A stretch of DNA of 64,000 nucleotides, from the NCBI GenBank assembly GCA_014529385.2, contig CM043954.1, positions 93,241,247 to 93,305,246 on the forward strand, read 5' to 3'. Under the pieces are notes generated by a model. It did not search any database and was not told the DNA's origin. It worked only from the letters and a program-made list of their open reading frames with translations. Origin of the DNA: Adiantum capillus-veneris (lineage: Eukaryota; Streptophyta; Polypodiopsida; Polypodiales; Pteridaceae). Numbering within the stretch: position 1 is the stretch's first letter; the number at the start of each line of letters is the position of its first letter. Positions 1-11,014 of this stretch are shown here, one piece after another. Position numbers and translations under genes: made by a program.

Positions 1-698
1 TCTTGAGATAGCTTTATTGTCTTCTTCGTCCTGTCCCTTGATATTTTCATACCAAGTGTCCTCTTTGCAGCACCTAAATCTTTCATTGAAAAAGATTTGG
101 ACAGCTCCTCTTTTAGGTCTTTGATGTCCTGCATGTTAGCACTTGCAATCAACATATCATCAACATACAACATTAGGATGATGAATTTCCCATCTCCCAA
201 ATTCTTCGTGTAGACGCAGTGATCCGAGTTGCATCTTGTGAATCCATGATCCAACATCCATCGATCAAACTTCAAGTACCATTGTCTTGATGCTTACTTT
301 AAACCATACAAGCTCTTCTTTGATCTGCAAACCATTTTCTTCTTACCTTTTACTTCATACCCCTTTGGTTGAAGCATGTAGATTTCCTCCTCTAAGTCAC
401 CGTGAGGGAATGCCATATTTACATCCATTTGCTCGAGATTTAGATCATGAGCAGCCACAAGGCTTAAGACAAGCCTAATTGAGTTCGTTTTTACAACAGG
501 AGAAAATATTTCATTGAAGTCAATACCTTTCTTTTGAGAAAAACCTTTTACCACAAGCCTAGACTTGTACCTTTTCTTCCCACCTTCTTCTTCCTTTAGC
601 TTGTACACCCATTTGTTTTGAAGTGCCCGCTTACCTTTAGACAACTCAACCAACTCCCATGTTTGGTTGCGATGTAGTGAGTCCATCTCCACTTGCAT
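1..698 (-). pseudogene. copia reverse transcriptase, partial
   Basis: The start MQVEMDSLHRNQTWELV, then NKWVYKLK, RLVVKGFSQKKGIDF and MDVNMAFPHGDL, are typical RVT_2 (copia RT) blocks. A TAA near 294-296 replaces the Gln of the GLKQ block (one C-to-T change). Past it the same frame continues to the window edge with the catalytic YVDD near 150-165. The C-terminal part and RNase H are off the window. Confidence 0.9.
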
Positions 699-707
699 GC
701 TCTTCGT

Positions 708-1658
708 TCATTCTTCTTTGGATTCATGTTGCATAGCTTCTTCATATGATTCCGGCTCTCCAGAATCTGAGATCAAGAGATGGTTGAAGGAAGGAACAAA
801 CCTTTCTGGAGGTCTACTTGCTCTTGTAGATCTTCGGGGAATAGGTTGAGGCTCCTCATTTGGTTGACGTTGTTGCACATTGTCACCGTTTGCAGTCCTT
901 GAGTCTTCACCGTCCTCAAGTTCCATGTACTCATCACCTGTTTCTTTTGTTTGTTTTCTTTCCAAGTAATCTTTGTACATATTTTTTTCGTTAAAAATTA
1001 CATCCCTACTCCTTAAGATTTTACCATCTTCAGGATTCCATAGGCGATATCCAAAGTCTCCTTCTCCATAGCCAATGAAGAAACACTTTTTGGACTTTGC
1101 ATCTAACTTTGATTTTAGGCTTCTATCTATGTGCATGAAAGCCTCACACCCAAACACTTTGAGAAATGCATAATTCACCGGTTTACCTGTCCATGCCTCT
1201 TCTGGAACTCCCCCATCCAATGCCGTTGAGGGTGACCGATTGATTAAGTACACAGACGTACTTACAGCTTCTGCCCAAAGCTCAAGCGGTAGGCCTGCAT
1301 GTAGCCGCATGCTTCGTGCTCGTTCCATGATTGTCCTGTTCATCCTTTCCGAAATCCCATTTTGTTGAGGTGTCCTTGGGGTTGTCCTTTGCCTCCGAAT
1401 GCCATTGCTAGCACAAAAGCTTTCAAAAGCTTGGCTGCAATATTCGCCTCCATTGTCAGATCTGAGGCATTTAACCTTGGTACCTGTTTCATTCTCCACA
1501 AAGGCTTTCCACCTTTGAAATATGGAAAATACATCGGATTTATTCTTCATAATATAAACCCATGTTTTTCTAGTCGCATCGTCTATGAATGTTACATAGT
1601 ACAATGAGCCACCAAGTGATGGTGTACTTGCAGGACCCCAAACATCAGAATAAACCAA
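708..1658 (-). pseudogene. copia integrase core (DDE) segment
   Basis: The segment shows VYSDVWGP, FIDDATRKTWVY, RSDNGGEY and TPQQNGISERMNRT, which hold the D, D and E positions of the copia integrase catalytic core. The GKP/GYRLWNP and RRSTRASRPPER linker that precedes RT in copia elements follows. The frame ends in a TGA (about 706-708) where relatives have Trp, explained by one G-to-A change. About 316 codons are open. Confidence 0.9.
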
Positions 1659-1715
1659 CTCAAGTTTTTTATTTTTTCTTTCATTTCCTGATTTTTGAAA
1701 TTTTACCCTCTTTTG

Positions 1716-2384
1716 TTAACCATAAACACAATCTTCACATAACTCTAAGTCCACTTCTTTCAAACCTGGTAAAAGCATCTTTGTTTGAAGGATTTGTATT
1801 CCTTTGACACTCATATGCCCAAGTCGGTAGTGCCACACCGCACTGTCAACTTCTGTAGTTGCTGCACAAGCTGATGGTTGCGTGCTAACAATACACAAGT
1901 AAAGTCCAACTTTTTCACCCTTGGCAACCACCAAAGATCCCTTTGAGATCTTCCACCGTTTGTTTCCGAATGCAATGTTGTGACCTTCATCATCCAATTG
2001 TCCTGTAGAGATCAAATTTTTGCGAAGAGAAGGAACATGCCTAACATCTTTAAGCTTCCATTCATTTCCGTTAGCAGTTTTGACAGAAACTGTACCTTTG
2101 CCGACAATCTCACAAGCTTCATCATCTCCCAAGTATACATACCCAAAATTACCTTTGGTGTAGTATTGGAAATGTTGCTTGTGTGGTGTCGCATGGAATG
2201 AAGCCCCGGAATCTACTATCCAGGAATTAAACACATTGTCTAATGAGAGAATTAGAGCATCTTGCTCTACTTTACCTGCCACATTGGCCTCCGATGTTGG
2301 CTTATTGTCTTGAGACTCTGTCTCCTTCTTCTTCTTGGACCAGCAATCCTTCTTGACTCGCCCTTCTTGCCGCAGTTCCAACAT
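1716..2384 (-). pseudogene. copia protease and integrase zinc-binding region
   Basis: The frame starts within the nucleocapsid (VKKDCW) and carries the aspartic protease motif DSGASFHATPH near 2200. It then runs to the integrase N-terminal HHCC-type zinc site (WHYRLGHMSVKG, then CEDCVYG). A stop at 1716-1718 follows CVYG. The protease would release the gag and pol products. The zinc region would bind the cDNA ends with the downstream core. The domain order and spacing fit a normal copia pol. Confidence 0.88.
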
Positions 2385-3079
2385 TCAAGAACTGACTTTG
2401 TGCGTGACTTGCTCCGCCTTGAGCGATCACGACCCTTTTGGTTTTTGAACCTCTCCTTAAGCCTTCCTCTTGTTTCCACTGATAGTGCAGCACTTGATGA
2501 TTCTCCTGTGCTTCTCCTTCGCATTTCCTCGCTTAGGAGAACACCCACAACATCATCAAACTTAAGAGTATTTGTGCCAGAGATAGAATTACTTACAGCC
2601 ATCACAAGGATGTCCCAACTATCCGGTAGAGATGATAGTATAAGGAGAGCTCGCACTTCGTCATCGAAATTGATTTTCACTAATCGAAGTTGACTTATGT
2701 TTGTGTTAAAGTCAGTTAGGTGTTCTGCAACTGAACCATTCTCTGCCATCTTTAGATTGAACAAGCGCTTCATAAGAAATACCTTATTGGATGCCGATGG
2801 TTTCTCGTAGAAGTCGTCAAGTGACTTCATCAAGTACTCCGTGGTCTTCATCTCCGAAACATTGAAGGCCACCGTTGACGCCAAGCTTAACCGGATTGTT
2901 CCCAGTGCCTTTCGATCAAGGACAATCCATGCTTCATCTGCCATTGTTGCGGGCTTCTTCGCAAGCAAATAGAGGTCCTTCTGGTAGAGATAGTCTTCAA
3001 TCTGCATCTTCCAATGTTGGTAGTTTTTGCCGTTGAACTTCTCAATCTTGAGCTTCCCTTCCTCCGCCATAACTACCAC
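2267..3079 (-). pseudogene. copia gag polyprotein segment
   Basis: The reading frame opens with MVVMAEEGKLKIEKFNGKN, the usual copia gag start (FNGKNYxxWK followed by the UBN2/DUF4219-type capsid region). It runs through the KLKxxxLEEHLxDFN-like capsid part into a basic tail. A CWNCGKKG half zinc knuckle is seen near 2370, but the second half (VKKDCW) is in another frame, so a single-base loss near 2360 breaks the knuckle and separates gag from pol. The ATG lies about 50 bases downstream of the primer site. The function would be the virus-like particle coat. This copy cannot make an uninterrupted gag-pol. Confidence 0.88.
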
Positions 3080-3129
3080 TCAATTCAAGGAATCCTTTCC
3101 TTGAGATAATTTAGCTACGAGCAAACCTT

Positions 3130-3141
3130 GCTCTGATACCA
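3130..3141 (-). other. primer binding site, initiator tRNA-Met
   Basis: On the minus strand this reads TGGTATCAGAGC, complementary to the 3' end of plant initiator tRNA-Met, two bases inside the LTR edge. It marks minus-strand cDNA priming for the copia element. Confidence 0.92.
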
Positions 3142-3143
3142 GT

Positions 3144-3917
3144 TGTTAGGAAATAAGACGTAGCTAAATAGATAATTGAGTAGATTACTTAATGGAGAGA
3201 GAAAGATTTATATACACGAGATTATAGAGTAGAGAGAGAGAGAGAGAGAGAGTACACACGATATACGTGGTTCACCCAATGTGGGCTACGTCCACGGGAA
3301 AGCAGCCACTCAATGGCTTTAGTACTTCAAAACAAGAAGTAGTTTACAAAGGGATTATACCCTTAATGAAGCTCCCGCCTTGCTTCACTCTCACCACCTC
3401 ACACTCACCTTGTTGCATCAACTTCACACTATAAAATGTGTGTAGAAATGGCCTCCTTTTATAGGCCAAAAGGGCTGCCCTCTCTTATGAGAGACAACCA
3501 TGTGTAGCCGCCCTTGTGCGAATAAATCCAAATCGGACCCTCCAATCCGCCCATGTGTGGCCGCCCTTGAGAAGACAAGTCCGCTTTTGAATTCGGCCAC
3601 CGGCCACCGGCCATTGACTTCCGACCACCGGCTATCGGCCATTGACTACCGGCCACCGGCCAACCGATCGGTTGTTTTCCGACCACTTTCCGGCCGCCGT
3701 CCAGCCATAATATTCCGGCGAAAAAGAATATTCCGGCGCAAAAAAAAAAAAGTCTCGGGGGCGGAGAAGTTGCCCCTGATTCTTGTCCGTGAAAATTTTG
3801 GTTTCCGATGAGTGATTTTCCTCCACGCACGATGGCTTCTCCTCATAATGAAGGCCTTACAAATGTGCGTTTTTACCACATAAAATTACAAGGGTATATC
3901 AGGCTCCATACTTAACA
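3144..3917 (-). repeat. copia 5' LTR (774 bp)
   Basis: Bounded on the minus strand by TGTTAAG at 3917 and CCTAACA at 3144, the usual TG...CA ends, with the primer site immediately inside. A TATATA-like box lies at about 3210. The matching 3' LTR would be left of position 1. Confidence 0.85.
3231..3252. repeat. (AG)11 microsatellite
   Basis: An uninterrupted AG dinucleotide run inside the copia LTR, read directly. Confidence 0.95.
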
Positions 3918-4587
3918 GGAGAGACTCACGAGTGCTTGACACTATTATTCACAAGCTCTATTATACTAAATAATTTCTACAAGTTTTGCAAAAAAATGAT
4001 ATTTCTACTGGTCAAAAACCAGCCCTGGAGGGCCACAAACAGCCCTTGCTCGGGGGGAGGGATACAATGAAGGGACAGCCTCCCAAGCAAACCATCTGAG
4101 AAACTCCTTAATCTAGCTGTGTAGCATTAGTGTACATAGTCTCTCTATGTATAGGTTAAAACATAATTTGTGTATAGGTTGACTTACAGATTCTGCATTA
4201 CATCCCAGGACGCTCCGAAAGACAAAGGGCTGCAGTTCGGTAAAAGCCACCATCCACCCTAGAGCTGCAAGGTTGATGTGTACGTAATGTACATGATGGA
4301 TGTGTTTTAGGGTTATGGTTTTTGTGTCAAGGTCATAGACGCATCGGTCCAATGCGTTCGTTTGGTTTGCCTCAGACTGTAGATAGTGAGAACAGACACC
4401 AGTCATAAAGTCAATAAAGGGTTGGAGGCTGGTAAATACCGAACACAGAAACTGTGGTAACTGTACAGAAGATGGCTAGTCAAAGGCTCAATCCGGCGGC
4501 TATAAATAGAACCCACTATTCGTTTTGCGGGATTCTTTTCCACTATCACAGAGTCTAGTGTCTTGAAGCTCATTATGGCATTATGCT
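3918..4587. other. intergenic, nothing recognised
   Basis: 670 bases between two retroelements without a convincing reading frame, repeat or motif. It ends in ATGCT directly before the next LTR. Confidence 0.6.
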
Positions 4588-4916
4588 TGTCACGTGACAC
4601 ATCCAACCCTATGTGTCCGTGGACAAGCTACACCATAGCAGGGTTCCCTTCAGTCCAGTCAGTTAGATTAGAAGTGATCTGGCACTTTTGTGAGTCTATT
4701 CGTAGACCGTGCATACCCAGTCACTTAGTGTAGATGCATATCCTTTGGTTGCACACCGCATAAGCATAAGCATAAGCATTTCCATCAGATTCCATCAGAG
4801 TCAGTTTGGGGATTTTTCAAGTGACTTTATCCTATTTTTCCCTATATTTAACATTTTTCACTTATTTATTAAGCCACTTTTGTTGGGTACTTAGTAGGGC
4901 AAATTGGGTAAGTTAA

Positions 4917-4923
4917 TATATAA
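4917..4923 (+). promoter_or_regulatory. LTR TATA box, repeated in every array copy
   Basis: TATATAA follows GTAAGTTAA in copy 1 and recurs at 6130-6136, 7335-7341 and 8540-8546 in the array and at 14684-14690 in the 3' LTR. Placement in the first third of the LTR fits a U3 promoter. If it is used, each array copy could start transcription. Confidence 0.6.
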
Positions 4924-5593
4924 GCAAACCCAAGTTAGCACAATTGGGCAGATGAGCAAAGAGCACAACAAGCTTCCCCAAGCGGCAAGTGTTCCCTCCC
5001 TCTCTCAGCAAGAACCTCGTCAAGCCACTTGGTGAGGCCACCCCCGTCATGATCTAGCGTTTTGGGATCGCCTAGCCTCTTCTAGACCCTGGCGTTTCCA
5101 TCTCCCACAGCCATCGCCATCAACTCCCAGTTCCTTGCGTTTTCCCCGCGACAACCACTCTCAGCCTTAGCGTTTTTGGGATGGCTAGCCATCTGCAGCT
5201 TCAACAAATTCAGCAAAGCAAACACAGCCACTTCAGGGATTTACTAACGCTAGAAATGCTGCCATTTTTAGCATGGAAAACACCTGCTGTTCCAGCGTTT
5301 TTCAGCCTATGATATCAACCTAAAAACCCAGCCAGAAGTGCAGATACTTCAGCGTTTTTCATCCTCACATCAGCCCTGACCAAACCAATGAATTTCAGCC
5401 ATAAAAACAGCAGTGAAGCATTCGTTTTCAGCCTCCCAAAGTGGTGCAGACTTTCAGCCTATACCCATTTGTGGATAGCAGATAAAAGAGCATCGAATTC
5501 AGCCCTAAAGTCTTCATCGTCTTCATCAACGTAGTCTCCGTTTGCATCAGCCCATGCATCATCATTGTACACCTTTGTGCAATCAAAAGTAGA

Positions 5594-5615
5594 CCACTCT
5601 CGCCGACGAGAGTGG
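5594..5615. other. conserved 9-bp hairpin in LTR
   Basis: CCACTCTCG and CGAGAGTGG form a perfect stem with a 4-base loop. It recurs at 6799, 8004, 9209 and 15361, and in inverted LTRs at 39658 and 49715, with loops CCGA, CTGA, TTGG and TCGG. It lies downstream of the TATA box, so it would be in the transcript. Confidence 0.75.
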
Positions 5616-8600
5616 GGCCTTCGGAGGAGGGTTTTACAAACTCTCGGGTGTTGTATCTCTCTTCTCTCTTTCTCTCAGTCTCATACACTTGCACGCACAA
5701 TATCCACTCACTTTGTTCGTGATCATAGCACTCTCCATAAAGACGGAAGGCTCTCTCCTTCCCTAAGAACTAAAAGGAACCTTGAGCAAATATAGATCAC
5801 TAATCTTGAGAAAATACAACATTCATGTGCAGCCTTGTACTCTTTTATCATTGAGCCCATAGCAAACTTTGGCTCACTGCTCTTTCGCTCATGCTGTTGC
5901 ACTCCAGGTATACTGACCTAAATACCTATTCCACTTCTAGTTTCCATTTCATATCCTCTGGTTGCACACCCCATAAGCATAAGCATAAGCATTTCCATCA
6001 GATTCCATCGCAGTCAGTTTGGGGATTTTTCAAGTGACTTTATCCAATTTTTCCCTATATTCAACATTTTTCACTTATTTATTAAGTGACTTTTGTTGGG
6101 TACTCAGGAGGGCAAATTGGGTAAGTTAATATATAAGCAAACCCAAGTTAGCACAATTGGGCAGATAAGCAAAGAGCACAACAGACTTCCCCAAGCAGCA
6201 GGTGTTCCCTCCCTCTCCCAGCAAGAACCTCGTCAAGCCACTTGGTGAGGCCACCCCCGTCATGATCTAGCGTTTTGGGAACGCCTAGCCTCTTCTAGAC
6301 CCTGGCGTGTCCATCTCCCACAATCATCGCCATCAACTCCCAATTCCTTGCGTTTTCCCCGCGACAACCAACCTTCGCGTTTTGGGATCGCTAGCCATCT
6401 GCAGCTTCAGCAAATTCAGCAAAGAAACACAGCCACTTCAGGGATTTACTAACGCTAGAAATGCTGCCATTTTTAGCATGGAAAACACCTGTTGTTCCAG
6501 CGTTTTTCAGCCTATGATATCAACCTAAAAACGCAGCCAGAAGAGCAGATACTTCAGCGTTTTTCATCTTCACATCAGCCCTGACCAAACCAATGAATTT
6601 CAGCCATAAAAACAGCAGTGAAGCATTCGTTTTCAGCCTCCCAAAGTGGTGCAGACTTTCAGCTTATACCCATTTGTGGATAGCAAATAAAAGAGCATCG
6701 AATTCAGCCCTAAAGTCTTCATCGTCTTCATCAACGTAGTCTCCGTTTGCATCAGCCCATGCATCATCATTGTACACCTTTGTGCAATCAAAAGTAGACC
6801 ACTCTCGCTGACGAGAGTGGGGCCTTCGGAGGAGGGTTTTACAAACTCTCGGGTGTCGTATCTCTCTTCTCTCTTTCTCTCAGTCTCATACACTTGCACG
6901 CACAATATCCACTCACTTTGTTCGTGATCATAGCACTCTCCATAAAGACGGAAGGCTCTCTCCTTCCCTAAGAACTAAAAGGAACCTTGAGCAAATATAG
7001 ATCACTAATCTTGAGAAAATACAACATTCATGTGCAGCCTTGTACTCTTTTATCATTGAGCCCATAGCAAACTTTGGCTCACTGCTCTTTCGCTCATGCT
7101 GTTGCACTCCAGGTATACTGACCTAAATACCTATTCCACTTCTAGTTTCCATTTCATATCCTCTGGTTGCACACCCCATAAGCATAAGCATAAGCATTTC
7201 CATCAGATTCCATCGCAGTCAGTTTGGGGATTTTTCAAGTGACTTTATCCAATTTTTCCCTATATTCAACATTTTTCACTTATTTATTAAGTGACTTTTG
7301 TTGGGTACTCAGGAGGGCAAATTGGGTAAGTTAATATATAAGCAAACCCAAGTTAGCACAATTGGGCAGATGAGCAAAGAGCACAACAGACTTCCCCAAG
7401 CAGCAGGTGTTCCCTCCCTCTCCCAGCAAGAACCTCGTCAAGCCACTTGGTGAGGCCACCCCCGTCATGATCTAGCGTTTTGGGAACGCCTAGCCTCTTC
7501 TAGACCCTGGCGTGTCCATCCTTCACAGTCATCGCCATCAACTCCCAATTCCTTGCGTTTTCCCCGCGACAACCAGCCTTCGCGTTTTGGGATCGCTAGC
7601 CATCTGCAGCTTCAGCAAATTCAGCAAAGAAACACAGCCACTTCAGGGATTTACTAACGCTAGAAATGCTGCCATTTTTAGCATGGAAAACACCTGTTGT
7701 TCCAGCGTTTTTCAGCCTATGATATCAACCTAAAAACGCAGCCAGAAGAGCAGATACTTCAGCGTTTTTCATCTTCACATCAGCCCTGACCAAACCAATG
7801 AATTTCAGCCATAAAAACAGCAGTGAAGCATTCGTTTTCAGCCTCCCAAAGTGGTGCAGACTTTCAGCTTATACCCATTTGTGGATAGCAAATAAAAGAG
7901 CATCGAATTCAGCCCTAAAGTCTTCATCGTCTTCATCAACGTAGTCTCCGTTTGCATCAGCCCATGCATCATCATTGTACACCTTTGTGCAATCAAAAGT
8001 AGACCACTCTCGCTGACGAGAGTGGGGCCTTCGGAGGAGGGTTTTACAAACTCTCGGGTGTCGTATCTCTCTTCTCTCTTTCTCTCAGTCTCATACACTT
8101 GCACGCACAATATCCACTCACTTTGTTCGTGATCATAGCACTCTCCATAAAGAAGGAAGGCTCTCTCCTTCCCTAAGAACTAAAAGGAACCTTGAGCAAA
8201 TATAGATCACTAATCTTGAGAAAATACAACATTCATGTGCAGCCTTGTACTCTTTTATCATTGAGCCCATAGCAAACTTTGGCTCACTGCTCTTTCGCTC
8301 ATGCTGTTGCACTCCAGGTATACTGACCTAAATACCTATTCCACTTCTAGTTTCCATTTCATATCCTCTGGTTGCACACTGCATAAGCATAAGCATAAGC
8401 ATTTCCATCAGATTCCATCGCAGTCAGTTTGGGGATTTTTCAAGTGACTTTATCCAATTTTTCCCTATATTCAACATTTTTCACTTATTTATTAAGTGAC
8501 TTTTGTTGGGTACTCAGGAGGGCAAATTGGGTAAGTTAATATATAAGCAAACCCAAGTTAGCACAATTGGGCAGATAAGCAAAGAGCACAACAGACTTCC

Positions 8601-9458
8601 CCAAGCAGCAGGTGTTCCCTCCCTCTCCCAGCAAGAACCTCGTCAAGCCACTTGGTGAGGCCACCCCCGTCATGATCTAGCGTTTTGGGAACGCCTAGCC
8701 TCTTCTAGACCCTGGCGTGTCCATCCTTCACAGTCATCGCCATCAACTCCCAATTCCTTGCGTTTTCCCCGCGACAACCAGCCTTCGCGTTTTGGGATCG
8801 CTAGCCATCTGCAGCTTCAGCAAATTCAGCAAAGAAACACAGCCACTTCAGGGATTTACTAACGCTAGAAATGCTGCCATTTTTAGCATGGAAAACACCT
8901 GTTGTTCCAGCGTTTTTCAGCCTATGATATCAACCTAAAAACGCAGCCAGAAGAGCAGATACTTCAGCGTTTTTCATCTTCACATCAGCCCTGACCAAAC
9001 CAATGAATTTCAGCCATAAAAACAGCAGTGAAGCATTCGTTTTCAGCCTCCCAAAGTGGTGCAGACTTTCAGCTTATACCCATTTGTGGATAGCAAATAA
9101 AAGAGCATCGAATTCAGCCCTAAAGTCTTCATCGTCTTCATCAACGTAGTCTCCGTTTGCATCAGCCCATGCATCATCATTGTACACCTTTGTGCAATCA
9201 AAAGTAGACCACTCTCGCTGACGAGAGTGGGGCCTTCGGAGGAGGGTTTTACAAACTCTCGGGTGTCGTATCTCTCTTCTCTCTTTCTCTCAGTCTCATA
9301 CACTTGCACGCACAATATCCACTCACTTTGTTCGTGATCATAGCACTCTCCATAAAGACGGAAGGCTCTCTCCTTCCCTAAGAACTAAAAGGAACCTTGA
9401 GCAAATATAGATCACTAATCTTGAGAAAATACAACATTCATTCCGCTGCACATTACAT

Positions 9459-9470
9459 TGGTATCAGAGC
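9459..9470 (+). other. primer binding site, initiator tRNA-Met (C1)
   Basis: TGGTATCAGAGC one base after the LTR end CATTACA. Confidence 0.92.
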
Positions 9471-9804
9471 TTTGGAAGTTATCTGTACTACTCAAGGGAA
9501 GAACCACAAGAATTTTTTTGCTTGTTGCCATCGCACGAACCCAAGTTCGCTTGGGCATGTCGATTCCTAATCGTGTTTTGTTGAAGAGTGAGAGGAATCC
9601 CAAGAAACAAGGGCTTGTCCAGCCTCCCCTTGTGTCTCTTTTCACTCATTGAGAGCAGACAGTGCACTTAGCGGCCGGCCAATCGACGTGAGGTGGGAAA
9701 AAACAACCTTGGTGTAAGCGCAAGGCCGCCAGGGGTGCGCCCGCAGAAAGGAGTAGAACTCGGGTGAAGAGAAGATCCTTCTCCAACGCGATTTGCAAGC
9801 GAAA

Positions 9805-9912
9805 GAACACCTCAAGAACCTCAAGAACCCAAGATTCTCACGAATCAAGGACCTCAAGAACCTCAAGACCCTCAAGAACCCAAGTTCCTCGCGAGCTTAA
9901 GAACCCAAGATC
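9805..9912 (+). repeat. CAAGAACC minisatellite in gag leader
   Basis: A degenerate direct repeat of about 10-11 bases (CTCAAGAACC and variants, about nine copies) directly before the gag ATG. The related inverted elements carry the same motif at 38958-39084 and 42258-42398. Confidence 0.85.
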
Positions 9913-9919
9913 ATAGTGC

Positions 9920-11014
9920 ATGGTCGTCACCCGAAGCGGAATGGATACTTCGCATACAGGTGATGAGCATGAGAGAGGCGACGAAGACTCGTCCCCACCC
10001 GGAGATGATTTCTTCAACCCTCCCCCTTCGCCATCTACGCCACCAAACCCTATGGAGGCAATGGTCAAGCAAATGATGGCCATGATGGATAGACAAGAAG
10101 CAAATCGCCTTGCTCAGGAACGTGAGCGCGATGAAAGAAACGCAAAACTTGCCGCAAAACAAGAAGACAATCGCCTTGCTCAGGAACGTGAGTGCGATGA
10201 AAGAAACGCAAAACTTGCCGCAAAACAAGAAGACAATCGCCTTGCTTTACAACACGAGCGCAACGAACGCAAAGAACGGAAGCAACGAAGAAAGGCAGAC
10301 GAGGCGGCAAGAAACGCGGCCTTGGAGGCTGATCGTGCCGCTCATAGATTGGCTTTGGAGACCGAGTGTAAAGCTCAACGAGAGTTACACACTGAAGAAT
10401 TGCTTCGACAAGCACTAGCCTCGAAAACCGAACCACCCAAAGATCGTGGGAGTTCCTCAAGTGGTGCAAGCCACGATGCGGATTCCAACAACCCAGTCAC
10501 TGAAAAGTTTACTTTCAGTAAGTATGATCGTAAAATGGATGCTACGGTTATTCATTCTTGGTTGCATCAATTTAATGCTTATTTTGCGACAACTAAGAAA
10601 ACAGGCAATAGCAAAGTTTTGACGGTAGCTATGTACCTTGCTGGTGATGCCATCAATTGGTACCACGCATTGCAAGAGGCGCAGCTAGCCGCACACCTAG
10701 AGGCAGCCGACGATTTCATGCCCCTCTCTTTTAGTTGGGTTGATTTCCAAGACAAGCTCAAGGCGCGGTTTATGCCACCTCAGTACCTTGCACGATTGAA
10801 GGGCGATTGGCGCGCTCTCAAGCAAAATGGTATGCCGGTTATGTTTTTCTCTAATCGTGTTTTGCAGATCGGCACTCAATTATGCAAATCGGATGCGGAG
10901 AGCAAGGAGGCATATCTTTACGGATTGGACGAGTATATCAAGTATGATGTCGAGGTACTTGATCCAATCGATCTCAACAAAGCGGTGGCAATTGCTCTCG
11001 CCCACACGAGATGA
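9920..11014 (+). pseudogene. gypsy gag (capsid), family C
   Basis: 364 codons. Residues about 1-40 are acidic and proline-rich (GDDFFNPPPSPSTPPNP). Residues about 55-170 are a highly charged Q/E/R/K coiled-coil segment with a tandem 25-residue repeat around AKLAAKQEDNRLA. Residues about 190-364 match the retrotransposon gag capsid family (IHSWLHQFNAYF, WYHALQE, LKARFMPPQYLARLKGDW). The start is chosen at the first ATG after the leader repeats. It ends at TGA 11012-11014, overlapping by four bases (ATGA) the ATG of the frame that carries the rest of gag. This is most simply a small indel, so I call it broken, but the overlap is noted. Confidence 0.85.

Larger units (their letters stand above)
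1..3917 (-). mobile_element. Ty1/copia LTR retrotransposon, 5' LTR to RT, cut by window edge
   Basis: Reading right to left on the minus strand the order is LTR (3917-3144), initiator-Met primer site, gag, protease, integrase, reverse transcriptase, running off position 1. Protease before integrase before RT is the Ty1/copia order. The RNase H and 3' LTR lie outside the window, so age and target duplication cannot be judged. The 5 bases outside the LTR are GGAGA (3918-3922). Pol is broken by several stops and a frameshift, so this copy is not autonomous. Confidence 0.93.
4738..9441 (+). repeat. four-copy tandem array, 1205-bp unit
   Basis: The landmark TATCCTYTGGTTGCACAC begins copies at about 4738, 5951, 7156 and 8361. 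The spacing is 1213, 1205 and 1205. Copies 2 to 4 are almost identical to each other. Copy 1 differs from them at shared sites and instead matches the 3' LTR, so it is a separate variant. Copies 1 to 3 end in the linker and copy 4 ends in the true LTR end. Confidence 0.93.
4588..9457 (+). repeat. compound 5' LTR of C1 (one full plus three partial LTR units)
   Basis: The LTR starts TGTCACGTGACA at 4588 and ends CATTACA at 9457, one base before the primer site. A normal LTR of this family (39433-40663) is about 1.23 kb. The excess is head-to-tail copies beginning about 150 bp inside the LTR, joined by a roughly 125-bp linker (5827-5950 in the first copy) that is absent from the primer-adjacent copy. 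Confidence 0.85.

Noticed and set aside
6307..8938. Repeated 73-codon plus-strand frames in the same array
   Set aside because: Same reason; they overlap the presumed LTR transcript leader and have no domain.
5428..9315. Repeated 90-codon minus-strand frames (MCVQVYETERKREERY...) at 5428, 6633, 7838, 9043 and 15195
   Set aside because: They are antisense frames inside the LTR tandem units. Their repetition comes from the DNA array, there is no recognisable domain, and diverged LTRs do not keep the frame.
4588..9457. Satellite DNA or CRISPR-like array as the explanation for the 1205-bp repeats
   Set aside because: The unit is a partial LTR with promoter and known ends, there are only four copies, and no short repeat/spacer structure exists.
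11011..11014. ATGA overlap between the two gag frames as programmed stop-restart translation
   Set aside because: The two frames together make one ordinary gag, and the element is full of other indels, so a simple deletion is more likely. Not excluded.
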